Assembly: GCA_031216445.1 (NCBI GenBank)
Contig: CM062207.1
Span: 4,675,001-4,739,000 of the forward strand
Source: Lateolabrax maculatus
Taxonomy: Eukaryota; Chordata; Actinopteri; Acropomatiformes; Lateolabracidae
Length of the DNA: 64,000 nucleotides
Direction of reading: 5' to 3'
The translations under genes were made by a program, and so were the position numbers. This document shows positions 50,110-61,865 of this stretch, piece after piece. Each line of letters opens with the position of its first letter. Positions within the stretch are counted from its first letter, which is position 1. Below the pieces are notes generated by a model, which was not told where the DNA came from, did not search any database, and worked only from the letters and a program-made list of their open reading frames with translations.

Positions 50110-51104
50110 CGCTCTGTGACTCAAATATTAGATTAATGCATGAGTGGTGTCAATTTTCCTCATCCAACTCTTGCAAAGACATTCCTCTAAGCTTCGTCAT
50201 TCCTTTGCAACATTTGCCATGAATAACTTCTGTGTTTTTAAAGAAAATGTATCTGCAGTTGAGCCAGAGGCGGATGGAAATTACACTCCATATTTTGGTG
50301 AAATTTCTGGCTGTGTCCAATAAGCTGCCGAAGCCTAGTTTTATTCTAATAAATTGATAATATCGGGCAAAAGTGGGGACTTAGCAGGCATAGACATTAA
50401 AGAAAGGACACATGCTGCACCTCAAGACTTTACAAACTGTCCTTTTTCTTTTTTTAACCTTGCAACACACATTGTTTATGTTCAAAGGAAAACCTAGTGA
50501 TTCTGACAAAAACTAGGGTAGGAAATAAATATCAGCCACTGGTGATCCGTTGTGTTTAACCTTTAGCTGGGTTTTCTACTCTGACGGGCAACATGTCATC
50601 ACTGTGTCGCCCTGTGTTCAAAAGCATGTGTCTGTTGGGTGACCACAGCTAATTCCTGCCCTCGGTGTAACCCTTCTTCTCACAGGAGCCGTGGTACAAC
50701 AAAAATGATGTTTCGCTTGTTATTTTCAACCCTCTGAGCTGTACAGACAATACTGTATATCACTGTCTTTCATCCTGCCGGGTTAAAGCGGACAGTCTCT
50801 CCTCCTCTGCTCTAGTTATCTCTCAACAAACTGAAATGTACTAAAAAAAAAATAAAAATAAAATGTGACTGGAAAAATAAACCTCTTCTCACTATTTTTC
50901 ACACAAGTTGGTTGCTTTTTCCATCTTAGGCTGGTATCTGTTAAGTATTAGTAGGTTGGAAAAAACACAATTAAGTATCTTTTAAAAAAAGAACATTCTG
51001 CAGATTAACATTTGACTCGTAGGTGGTTTTCAAATCATCTCTTATTTCCTCTAAATGAGCGACGGGTGAACACACATTCTGCAGTAAAATAGTCAGTGTT
51101 TTAT

Positions 51105-51225
51105 ATTAAATCTATAAATGTTTAAGGCTGCTTGAATTTTAACTACTTTATATACAGTTGGGAAGTTTAATCTACAGCAATGCATCATGGTCTATAAGAT
51201 CATCGTATGTCTGTAGCATCACTGT
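51105..51225. repeat. 'aagtaaaagtactcat' repeat fragment
   Basis: Contains taactactttatatacagtt, gggaagtttaatctacagc and aatgcatcatggtctataag, the middle of that family. Confidence 0.6.
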
Positions 51226-52695
51226 ACTCTGACAGCCACGTATCTCTGAGAAAAACAACCTGATTTTGTGACGATGCAATTTCCAGCTAATCCGAGGCTT
51301 TTTAAACATAAATGTATGTATCTTAAGAAGTAGGACGATTTATGTGTTTAATGCACGGTTTCTTTTAAATGAGCTGTAGGCTGTGCAGTAACTCCACACA
51401 CGACCACTGGGTGGAAGCAGTGAGCACTGGTTTGACTCCCTGCAACCAGTCAGCTGATGTGCTTAAAATTAGAGTAGCACAAAAATACATTCAGTTAAAA
51501 TCCCTTTGTGTTTCCTGTACTAGCTGCTTATTTATTCTTCTCTATCTAAAGTGTGAAGCTGGGAGAGGACAAGATGAAGGAAAGGAAAATGGTCACATTT
51601 TCAGGGGAACAGAAGGGATGAACTGAGAGGAAGATGGTCTTCAACATTTCAGAAACGTGATACAGTTGAGGTCAACTTGCTTTTAACTGTATCAAAGGAA
51701 ACTGCAATGTTGTTAGACACTTTTATGGAGGACAAGTGTCTCAGAAATAATTATAAAGCATGTGAAGGATTGATATCTGGACGATAAAGACCGGAATTTA
51801 TAAAAAGATTTTACAAATGAATTCATAAATACATAGACTAAATGACATTTAAATGGGCAATACATTTTTTTTTCCCCAATTACATGCCAATTAATGAAAT
51901 GCTTTATAATTATTTCCCTGACACTTGTGGTCTTCCATATTGTACATCATGAACCAGTTAGTGTTTCTAACCCGTCCACCCCGTGTTTGTCAGAAGAATA
52001 AACACACAGAGAACCAGGTCAAGGTCTCGTCGCTTTGCCCAAATGTTCTTCTTTTACTTCATTCATTGTTTAATGAATACAGTGAGAGACAAATAAATAC
52101 AGACAGAACAGCGGCTAAAAGGAGGAAGAAGAGGAGGAGGAGGAGGAGGAAAACCGGAGGGGAAGGGAAGAGATGCTTGAGTGTGGTAAAGTCAAAGGGA
52201 CGGAAGTGGAGCAGCAGGACTACAGCTGATCCTCTGAACTCCTTAAAGTCCTGTAGTGAGCGGAAAGTGGAGCCGCAAGGCAGAAATATTCTGTATTCTT
52301 CGCCTGTTGTGATCTTTGTCATCTTACAAGCCTGATTTCTACTGAGTATACCGGCAACTGGGTGCGTTTCAAGAATTAACAACTTAAGTAAAAGTCCCAT
52401 ATGCGAATGGTGTTGCTGGTTGAGGAGAACAAACACAAGAGCAGGTTGGTAAGTAGGGAAGATGCAGGGAAGAAGAGACGATGCGAGAGAACCCTCACTC
52501 ACAATCTGCCAAAGATAACAGGAACATACTTAAATCATTAAAAAGAATACAAAAATCGCCTCGTTGCCTTTGTTTTTTTTGTTAGTTTTTACTTGAAAAA
52601 ATACTTTAAAAAGTAACAAATCAACAGAAAACAGTAGTGGTGGAGGTCGAACTCGACTGGATAGAGGGCATATTCAAAATAAAACAGACTTATGA

Positions 52696-52776
52696 AGTGT
52701 GCTTGATTTACCTGGACTTCTGTATGGCACCTTCACACATCTTCTAAATAACCTCGATGAGCTAAATCAAGCACAC
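52696..52776. repeat. 14-bp inverted repeat near the vbp1 3' end
   Basis: gtgtgcttgattta (52696-52709) and taaatcaagcacac (52763-52776) are exact reverse complements with a loop of about 53 bases. A second outward match (gaa / ttc region) is weaker. It lies beyond the first vbp1 poly(A) signal, possibly in a longer 3' UTR. Confidence 0.75.
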
Positions 52777-52927
52777 CGCAACTTCTAACGATATTTCAAA
52801 CATGTCGTCTTATCCGCAGAACTCTGGGGTGAACATACACGTGACATGGGGGACAGGGTTTGTTTTTTTTTATTGACTAAGGAGAAGATAGTTAGCAGAA
52901 GGGGATCTGGACGCTGTCCTGTCGATA

Positions 52928-55900
52928 TTAAGACTTGTCTGCTGATTTGAGGAGGTTTTCTTTGCTCCTTCTCTTCACGTCCCAGTTGTAGACTCGTGCC
53001 ATGTCTGAGGGGAGCAATGAGTTGAGGAACGACAGCAGCAGAGCGACGGTTTGATAATATAATGCGTTGGAGCTCCAGGCTCCAGGTTATTTTTAATATA
53101 ACTATCAAAACTGAACTCATTTATTTAAGAGGCAAAATGTTGCGCTCAAACACTGATTAGTTGATCTATTTTGGTGATATTTAAAGCAAAAGTTCACTGA
53201 ATAGCATATAAGTAATTTAAAGACAATTTGACAGGTTTTTTCCACCATTTTCTGACATAATTGAATCGATTAATCGGAAAAATAACCATCAGATTAACCA
53301 GTAATGAAAATAATTAGTCGTTTTGTATGAGGAGGATCAATGCACAGAAACACAGACTCAGAAGACTGTTAGGCTGATATTTAAGGTCCCTGACAAATTT
53401 AAAGCATTTTAAAAGGTTCAGATCACTCAAATTACAGAATTACATTTTTTTTCACTTACCTCATGTTTCTAGCAATGTAGTCTGTAAATTTGGGTGAACT
53501 GACCCTTTATAGGAAATCTTAACTGACATCTTTTACCACATTTAAAAATGTCAATTACTAATTAATAAAGTGTCGTTTATCATCTTATTAATTATTTTCT
53601 GTAAATATGTTTTTAAAAAAGGCCTTTATGAGGATTATAACTACGTAGATGTCAACAAAAACTCCCAGTTCGATTGATTTACAGAGTTTTGTGTGAAGCA
53701 ACATCCCAATTTAACAAAAAATAGATTTTATGGGACCTTTAAACAGAATTATGTTATACTATCAATGCAAGTGTAGGTGTCAATGTAAGCACATATAGTA
53801 TCAGGCTACACGTCGACAAACTGAGAATTCACATGTTCTCTTCTGTTAATTTTGTATTTCTTACCATTTGTGGTACTTGTGTCAGCTTAGACAAAAATTG
53901 TTGGTGGAAGCCCGACAAGAGAACAAACTTACGCTTAAAGTCGACACAGTGTCAACTTTTAAAAGCCAAAGTATGACTGCAAGATGTTTCGATGCCAAAA
54001 GATCCCGTGACCGCCCCAAACGAGGCTACATGGTGGAAGGATACTGACTTCGGTGGTGGTGAACTGGTCTCGCAGGAAATCCAGGTCGTCCTCGAGTGTC
54101 TCTAGGTTACGAGAAGCAGTGGATAGGTTCTTCTCTAGGAGAGCCTGGGCCTCGTCAATGTCGTACTCTAACATGACGTTAGCCTTTGGGGAGGACAACG
54201 TAAAGACGACTCAAGTTATGGCCTCTACCGTTACTTCATTCATCACCAACACCGGCAAATAAGACTGGCTTCAACCCGAGCTCTACTCACCCCTAACCAT
54301 AGGCAGACCTTGTCGGTGGGCGGCACTGAGGCCTTGCAGTAAACATTGTCAGCCAATAGGAAGTGTGTTTCCATGGGCGCTGTGGTCTCCTGGTCAAACA
54401 AAACATTACAGCAAACCGGTCAAAAGGCCTCCATTGTTCATTTTTCAATCACATTGACGTAGTTCTTTAACTACGCCCTCAGAGGAACGCGTCGGCAATG
54501 AAATAAACAACCAACACTAAAAATAAAGAATTGTTGTCTGTGTTTAAGGATTTATACAATAAAAATCCATATTAAATGTACTTATTTTTTGTATAATTTA
54601 CTTATTCAAGATTCTGTTTGCAGCATATAAATATTCTTTCTGAATCAAATAATGATTTTAAGCTTAAGGGAATCTAAAAAGCTCATCAGAAGTTTTTATA
54701 AGTTTATAAATGAGATGCGGGTACAGGAAGGCAACAGAAGAATTCATACCTCGATGGATTTCTCACTCAAAATCTCATTAAATGCTCCATAATGTAAATG
54801 AAATGACCAATAACCTGCATACATTTGTGTTGGAATTATATGTTTTGTTAAAAGTCAGTTGATTTGGCTCGTTGCACTGTTTAGCTGTATTGGGAATAAT
54901 AACGTTAGTTCGCAAAGACGATACACACCTTTTTCTTCTGCATGTGCCGTAGGATTTCTAGCGTCTGTGTAATTTGTGGGATCTGGCTTTTCAACCTAAA
55001 TATCAAGAGAAGTAAGACGTTTTAGTCAAGTAATGAAGGCATTAATTAAGTCATTATATTAACTTATTATAGCAGTGTGTGATCACTAGATTCCAATATA
55101 AAAACACTACATTTAGACAGAAGTGAGATATTTTCACTTTCACTTTATCCCTCTTTTTACTCATTATACTGAAATTATTTCTTATTGTATTGTGAAATAA
55201 TAAAGAAGCCTGTAGTTTACTTATTTTATTTCACAATCCAGATTTTGGTATTTCTAGAGATGACAAAGAAAAAAGCTCTTAACAAGTCCAGAATATTATG
55301 TGAAAATAGGCAATTCCCATTTCACTGGTAAGAAAAGTACCAATCAGGCTGCAGAGTCCGTTTATTTTATGCGAGTAGACTAAGTGTCTTTTCGTCTTTT
55401 TGTCGGTGTTACCTGAGTTTCTTTTGAGACAGGTTGAGCTCCATGTATTTATATTTCTGGTACTGTTCATCCAGCTTCCTCAGAGCCGCGTCTGCCGTCT
55501 CGTTGCCGGGCTGCTTCATAAAAGAGTCGACGTCCTCCTGTGGAGTCGAGCGGGGGGGAGAGAGAGAGAGAGAGAGCCAAGACATCTGTGATCAACTCAA
55601 AAAACAATATGCATCTTTTTATTGATAAGCGAATGCGTGTGGCAAAATGTCTGTCTGGTAAAAGTAAAAGCCTCCATCAGCAGTTCCCAACCTTTTTGAC
55701 TTGTCAAAGTGTCCAAAACCAGTGATTTTCACTTTACAATCACAGAGGACTTGCAAATATCCAATTAAAGAAGCTGAAACCAATAAATTCTTGGCATTTC
55801 TGCTTTAAAAAAAATGACTAACAATCAGCAATCCAGTCTTGTGATCGACTACACACAGATTTTTCCTTCTAACGTGATTCTTAGGAGCCTGAACTGACTC

Positions 55901-56398
55901 AATCATTGATAATTTGACAAGAAACAAACCCTCAAATCAGAGCTAGATCCAAATGAATCCACTCACACGTCAACTCTCCTGCTCATGTCGTTCACAGCTC
56001 TCACTTCCCTCTGGGCGAATAACGCCACATTGTTAAATTAAGGCGTACATGCCCCAAACCCCGCAGAGGAAACGAGGCACAGCGAACACAAGAGGCTGAA
56101 TAAGAAGCCGGAGAGCTGCACAAGAGGCTCTGCAATGTCCATAGATGGAGGCGAGCAGCCGCCCAGCACACACACACACACACACTCAGTTAGCTCCCGA
56201 TGCTAACGCGGCTAACCAGCCCCTAGCCAGCGTGACGCGCCACGAGCGCAATAAAAGTGTGTTTTCGCCGGTCGACACGCGCGATAAACGGATGAATGTC
56301 CGGGTTTTTTTACGCACCACGAACACGGCTTCGGGGATCCCGAGGTGCCTCTTCTTTGTCGCCTGCACGGCATTGCTGTTGTCTATGGTCGCCGCCAT
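52928..56398 (-). CDS. vbp1: Prefoldin subunit 3 (VHL-binding protein 1)
   Basis: Complete gene of 195 residues (human about 197) in six exons: 56318-56398, 55413-55537, 54929-54995, 54291-54389, 54045-54183 and 52928-53004. All junctions are GT-AG and join in frame. It is an alpha-type prefoldin subunit; the hexamer hands nascent actin and tubulin to the CCT chaperonin in the cytosol. The N-terminus contains KKRHLGIPEAVFV. An N-terminal coiled coil follows from EDVDSFMKQP to QITQTLEILR, then the beta region FLLADNVYCKASVPPTDKV and CLWLG. The C-terminal coil runs from NVMLEYDIDEAQALLEKNLS to DDLDFLRDQFTTTEV, and the end contains MARVYNWDVKRR. The start at 56398 has an agATGg context and no rival. 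An AATAAA (52874-52869) lies 54 bp past the stop. The gene lies tail to tail with rab39b. Confidence 0.97.
53155..53321. repeat. hAT-like repeat fragment in vbp1 intron 5
   Basis: Contains gattagttgatctattttgg at the left and attgaatcgattaatcggaa with taatgaaaataattagtcg at the right, terminal phrases of the family at 12172. Confidence 0.6.
55555..55576. repeat. (GA)n run in vbp1 intron 1
   Basis: Short gagaga run about 20 bp upstream of exon 2, within intron 1. Confidence 0.9.
56167..56184. repeat. Short (CA)n run in vbp1 intron 1
   Basis: Nine CA units in the intron, about 135 bp from the exon 1 donor. Confidence 0.9.
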
Positions 56399-57354
56399 CT
56401 TGGAGAGAGGCCGCTCCTTCCTCCTTCTTCCTCACCTACAAGTGGAGGAGGCGAGCGGAGGCGCTTCCGCCCCCAGTGGTCACAGGCCGCAACTGCAGCT
56501 ACTGTAAATACTGATAAGCCTGCGAGAATATGGCTTTTTGTTCAGTTTCTAGTTAGATTTTAGCTATTTGTTTGTATTATTATTTATTAATTTTTATCTC
56601 TCTTCAGTGTCGTCCTGCAATTTATCATTGGAATTAAACATTTTTACCAATATTACCCCTGAAAGACAGGAATAAAAGTCACCAAGTATAAAAAAAAAAA
56701 AAAAGAAATACATTGTGCGCCAAGTATAGGGTGAATAAAAAAAATGTGAACATCAAATATATTCAATAACCAAAGAAAGACATACCCCTGTGCCTCACAA
56801 AGCGTGACCTTTGATGTGGTGGACTATATGTTGTGCAGCAGGAGGGGCAGTGATAAAGTTTACTATTGTTCCATATTCCTGGACATTGCCCTCCAATAAC
56901 ACACTACGGTGTCTCCATAAGTCACAAAATAAGCACAGACATAAAAGGCATGATAATAACATAGGTATAAAATATCACCATATATCGTTATGATAAATCA
57001 AATGTGAGGATTTTACGATGTGGCGACTTCTAACGGGGAGCGGCCGAAAGAGGAAGAGGATTGTGTGTAGCTAGCAGTTTTTTAAATCGATCACTTGTGT
57101 TGGGATGGCAGGCTGATTTTCACTAGTATTTGCTCTGTCTCCAAAGCTGCGATTCCTAGGGTCCCTGTGGCTGCTTTTGTGTCTGTTGACCGATGATGAT
57201 GTGTTGTCTTGTTCTAGAAAATTGCTCGTGTTGGGGAATGTCATGCAGGGTTATCAGATTTCTGAATAAATGATAGATAGTGGTTAATAATTGGAAGTCT
57301 GGGTTTGTACCAACTTGTTTAATGGTTCGCTGAAGTTTCACCTGGCATTGTGCC
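56399..57354. other. vbp1 promoter side and intergenic DNA
   Basis: Upstream of the vbp1 start the sequence is moderately CpG- and GA-rich for about 100 bp and lacks a TATA box. It then turns AT-rich. An A tract lies near 56690. No gene was recognised. Confidence 0.5.
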
Positions 57355-57411
57355 ATATCTTAATTTCCCTTCGGGGGATGAATAAAGTAATCTAATCTAT
57401 CTATCTTTAAA
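57355..57411 (+). mobile_element. 3' tail of a teleost LINE
   Basis: Reads cttaatttcccttcggggga then tgaataaagtaatctaatct and ends in tatc repeats. This is the well-known 3' end of fish L2/Maui-like LINEs. The sequence upstream (from about 57100) may be a 5'-truncated body, but no reverse-transcriptase frame is seen. Confidence 0.65.
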
Positions 57412-58030
57412 CGTGTCTTAAGAAACACTGGATGATAGCAAGAGTATGGAGCCAGAACAGTGTTAATGGCATTGAAAAAAGTTTTTACATTTTTTTACAA
57501 TGGTTATTTTTTTAAAAATTATTTTTATGAAGACAATGTTTTTAAGCTGAAAATGTTTTTTGGTTTAAAATTTCTGTGACCGTTTTGGCATGGAGGGGAT
57601 GGTTGGAGGGGAGGGGGGAAGGATAGCGTGACTTGCATATAACGCCATTCTCCTGAACCCGAGGTCCGCTCTGAAGTCTCCTGCCCCGAACACCTGCAGC
57701 GATGATTTCCACGAGTTTACCTGGAGCTCAAGTCTGTTTCTCTCCGCTGTTGTTTCTTTACATAGATTGTAAAAAATCTTTACATAGGATGAGTTAAAGT
57801 TAAGTTTGAAGAGATGCTATGATGGTTTGGCCGCTCCACTTGAACAAGTGCTTATGTTAGCTTTATGTCCCTCTTTTTTAAAGTGGCTGAAATTGAGTAT
57901 TTTTTCATTGCCTCAGTTTTATTTTTCAGTAAAACTTTCTTCAATACCAAATTTTATTTTAAATGCCAAAATGTAAAGTCACTGTTCTCTCCATACACTT
58001 GCTATCATCCAGTATTACTTAAGAAAAATT
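57412..58030. repeat. Fold-back (MITE-like) element upstream of C1q gene A
   Basis: Left segment 57415-57482 (cttaagaaacactggatgat ... ggcattgaaaaaa) is the reverse complement of the right segment at about 57955-58027 (atgccaaaatgtaaagtcac ... catccagtattacttaag). Between them is a unit containing ggcatggaggggatggttgg and ataacgccattctcctgaac. The right segment recurs upstream of C1q copies B and C; the interior unit recurs only in C. Confidence 0.7.
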
Positions 58031-58194
58031 TAATAATATGGTTTAATGCCTGGTGAACCTTTGGCAAACCATTAAACAAGTTGGCACAAATCCAGTCTGC
58101 CAATCATTAACCACTGGCAGGATGATTTTTGTCAACACCGCAAATTCTCCGGAACTGGGAGGCATGTGACAACACATCATCATCGATCGAACGA

Positions 58195-58202
58195 TATGAA
58201 AG
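58195..58202 (+). promoter_or_regulatory. TATA-like box of C1q gene A (variant)
   Basis: Reads tatgaaag where the otherwise matching promoters of copies B and C read tataaaag. It lies 104 bp before the start codon, exactly as in copy C. The one-base change may weaken it. Confidence 0.6.
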
Positions 58203-58298
58203 CAGCCACAGGGACCCCAGGAATCTCAGCCTTGGAGACGGAGTGAAGACTAACAAAGATCAGTCAGCCATCCCAACACGAGCGATCGACCCACAGAG

Positions 58299-60300
58299 AT
58301 GGACTGCGTTTTTGCAAAACTGGAAGCTTTGGAAGCCAAGCTGAAGGCGCTGGAGGAAAAAGGTAGAGTGAAACTTTCTCGTGAAAGACTTCAATTTAAA
58401 GTGTATTAAAGAGCAACTTTTACGTTGGTGTCCTCTTTGGAAAATGTTATACGTTACTTTTAAAGTATTGCACGTGTTGTGATGAAATACACAAGATGAA
58501 CAGAATATAAGCTTTGACAAAATAACTTGATGAGAATGTTTTCTTTTATTTAGAGAAAACCCAGGTGATGTTCAGTGCACTGGCAGAGAAAGGTGGTACC
58601 TATGGGCCCTTCAACACCGACACAACTCTGGTTTACAACAAAGTGATTACAAACGTTGGAGGTGCCTACAATAACAATACAGGTAAATTACATCACTTAC
58701 AGACACACTCATCATGTTAATTGTTTGGATTCTGCATTGTTGAATCATGTTACATACCAGTTTAATGAACATGTGGTAGCTGGGTATCATAAATCATATC
58801 AGTAATCTCACAACTATTTCTGTCTGTTCATGTCACAGTTTTTAAACGCTTATGTTTACTGATAACCAGTGCAATTCCAGACCAATAACACTCCATTAAT
58901 CAATATTCGCTTGTGGGGACAAAGCGTTGTCACCCGGTACTGCAGTACCCATCAGCTCTGTTTACCCTCTTTTAGCTGATTGTTTAGGTTTTACAGCACG
59001 TTTACTGTTTGGTTCAGTCTTATTTTTGTGATCAGTGTCGTTTCCAAAATCTCTGATTAAACTGTTCACCACCTGCCCAGCTCCAAAATGCAGACAAATA
59101 AAATTACAGACTACTTAGAAAACAGACTGGAGCCTCTAGCAAGTTGAGGAGCTGGTGGAGAACAAACCAGAGCTAAAAGTAGAGTGAATTTTGGATTTAA
59201 ATTCACTAGACAGCCAGAAACACGACTAAATATTAATGCTGCTTCATGTAAAGTTGGAGTGTGAACAGGCAGTTTGTATCCATAACCACTTGATAAGGGA
59301 ACATCATACTTATAAGTGTGTTGTTCAGCTAGTTGTGATGTCTTCTGCAGCGAAGCGTTCAAATAAAGTAATTAATGCAGCTCTAAAGAGACATATGATC
59401 AGAACATTTTGCAACAGATTTTACAACAAAATCGCCTTAATGATTACAAAAGGATGTGAAAACTCCACAAATGTACACAGTATACGTATATTCAGTACGC
59501 CATGCAGTATGTTTATAAGGTATCAACAGTAATGTCTTCATGTCTTCATATCTTTATATTGTCTAACTTTTATTTTACATATAGTTTTTTTAAACCTCTT
59601 AAGGTATTTTAAAATCAGATTTGTCTTCATCTTAATATCTTGAAATAAATAAATAGAAAATTATCAATAATCCAATTAAACAATTTAGTTTTTAAACATA
59701 ATAAGATTTAAATGTATTTTAATGCTAGTTTCAATCAATTTTATCCACTCTACTCATTTTATTTTTGTGTCATTTATTCAACATATTAATATACATTAGT
59801 GGTTCACTTGTGTTCCTTTGATATCTCTTTTTAATTGTTATGCAGGCAGAATGTTATGTAACTATCTAACATGTAAATTAAATTTGTAAGATTTTCTACA
59901 TGATGTTAAGAATTGATGGTGGAGAGTGGTCCAGAAAGCTCAGATCTTTCATTTATTCCCACTAGGTTTTTCAAAGCTTTCCAGAAACCTTTAAAGTGAT
60001 GAATACCCTGTTGTTTCCACAGGTATCTTCGTTGCGCCTGTTGCTGGTGTTTATTATTTCTCCTTCTTCTATCATGCTGGAGGAGATTTTGCAGCAAACC
60101 TGTCACTGTTCAACAACGGCAACTTCGTTGTCAGGACGTCTGACCACAGTTCTGGTGGTGACACAGCTGATAATGGAGGAAATGCAACAGTCCTGCAGTT
60201 GAAGAAAGGGGACCAGGTGTATGTGCGCATGCAGGCAAATACCTTTGTTTGGGCATTCGAACATATCTCCTTCAATGGTTTTCTGATCAGTCAAATCTGA
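58299..60300 (+). CDS. C1q-domain protein (C1q-like gene A)
   Basis: Three exons, 58299-58362, 58554-58682 and 60023-60300, join in frame to give 156 residues. Exon 1 encodes a short helix of heptad type (KLEALEAKLKALEEK), probably a trimer-forming coiled coil. Exons 2 and 3 encode the globular C1q domain: VMFSALAEKG, then GPFNTDTTLVYNKVITNVGG, GIFVAPVAGVYYFSFFYHAG, LKKGDQVYVRM and FNGFLISQI at the end, as in fish C1q-like and cerebellin-like proteins. There is no collagen stretch, and no signal peptide at the chosen ATG (cagagATGg). The same ATG is kept in copy C, which supports it. Such proteins act in innate recognition or as TNF-like trimers; the specific ligand is unknown. An ATTAAA at 60364 may be the poly(A) signal. 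Confidence 0.88.
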
Positions 60301-61384
60301 ATTGATGACTCCAGAAGGATGATTCCAAAAACCAGAGATCAATGATGCATCTACTGTGTTACCATTAAAATTTTAATCAAAACAGATGTGCCTGTTGCTG
60401 TCACATTACTGTATTCAACCAGAAAATATCATTAAAAATTCTTCAGGTCCACATGTAAATTTAGATATCACATAAACTATTAGGTAATTTGGCTAAACTT
60501 AAATATTTATAATACTGTATATCACTGTGTCCAAAGTTCATGTGTAAGGTTCAAGGGTCAAAGTTCATCTTTATTGTCATTTTACAGTAAATAATTAATT
60601 ATTGTGTCAATTACACAATGAAATGCAGTTATAGCTCCCTCCACACTACACACACACACAGAATATAAACAAGTGAAACATTTTAAATTAGAATAGAATA
60701 AAACAGATGACAAGACAGCACAGCTTTGCATATGTTTTACACTTTAATACCCATTGAGATCATGGAAAAAAAGTTAATTTGTAGGGTCATTCTGTACTTT
60801 TGGCTTGACTCTCAACACATCTACACCAGAAGGAGCAGAACCAATAAAAAACTCATGTGGATACAACAATTAGTATTCTGCTTCATCTGTTGGTGTTTCT
60901 GATTAGTTTAGTAATCCTCCTATAAGTTACGTTATTATATATTTGGGTAACCAATAATATTTATAACAATAAGCAGAATTTAGTAACACAGAGTATTGTT
61001 GGTTCAATGCTTGAGTGGATTTTAAAATATAAGATTTCTTAAGGAAACAAGAAACTTCCATATTCTCACGTAAAGCTGGAGTTTGAAACTTAAATGCCGG
61101 ACTATGTTCATCAACACATTTTTAACAAGATAAAGCATGAAAACACTAAAATCCAAATCCCTTTGTTAAGGCTTGGGCGTTATCCTTGCAGACAGCATCA
61201 GGTTTGTTAAGTTTACCTTCAAGTGAGAAACTATTATGACTCTTTTTTTTTTCGGGAGCAAAGGAGGAAGTCAGGTGACGTTACAGAGTGACAAAGTCTG
61301 CATAGGAAGGAGGTGGATGGATGGATCAATAAAATGTGAGACTTTAACACAATAGGCTGCTGTTCGTTTCCTGTATCAACGAGG
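60301..61384. other. Spacer between C1q copies A and B
   Basis: 3' UTR of copy A followed by AT-rich sequence with one interspersed repeat fragment (60541-60650). No coding sequence was recognised. Confidence 0.6.
60541..60650. repeat. Interspersed repeat fragment ('ttcatctttattgtcatttt' type)
   Basis: Contains aagttcatctttattgtcat and cacaatgaaatgcagttata, phrases of a frequent fish repeat. Confidence 0.5.
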
Positions 61385-61865
61385 CACTGATGGTTTCTTT
61401 TGAACAAGCGCTTATGTTAGCTTTATGTCCCTCTTTTTTCAAGTCACTGAAATTGAGTATTTTTTTTTTTTTTGTGCCTCTGTTTTATTTTTCGGTGAAA
61501 CCTTTTTAAATGTCAAGTTTTTTTTCCAATGCCAAAATTTAACGTTACTCTTCTGGCTCCATACTCTTGCTTTCATCCGGTGTTTCTTAAGAAACGTTTT
61601 AAGATATTACTCAATGCTTTGTGAAACTTCTGCAAACCAGTAAACAGCAGGATGACATTTCCCAACACCACAAAGTCTCCAGAACTGGGAGGCAGGTGAC
61701 AACACATCATCATCGCTCGAACGATATAAAAGCAGCCACAGGGACCCCAGGAACCTCAGCCTTGGAGACGGAGTGAAGACTAACAAAGATCAGTCATCCA
61801 TCCCAACACGAGCGATCGACTGACAAATGTATGTGTATGTGCGCATGGAGGGTAAAGCTAACTAG
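61385..61865 (+). pseudogene. C1q-like copy B, deletion relic
   Basis: The upstream segment (from gaacaagcgcttatgttagc), the promoter with tataaaag at 61725-61732 and the 5' UTR match copies A and C closely. At the start codon the match to exon 1 ends. The sequence passes straight into a 12-codon frame (61827-61865, reading YVYVRMEGKAN before a stop) that resembles the VYVRM part of exon 3. Exon 1 coding sequence, exon 2 and most of exon 3 are missing. It keeps a seemingly good TATA box but no C1q fold. Confidence 0.75.

Larger units (their letters stand above)
44761..52927. other. Interval between the convergent rab39b and vbp1 genes
   Basis: The left part should hold the 3' UTR of rab39b; its end cannot be fixed, though AATAAA-type hexamers occur from about 46310 on. 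The right edge holds the vbp1 3' UTR. Between them are a MITE, three other interspersed repeat copies and two inverted repeats. A GGA-rich tract lies at 52127-52150. No further gene was recognised. Confidence 0.6.

Noticed and set aside
52059..52502. 147-codon minus-strand frame and its 136-codon plus-strand partner
   Set aside because: Both pass through a GGA repeat, and neither shows a domain; the area is probably beyond the vbp1 3' UTR.
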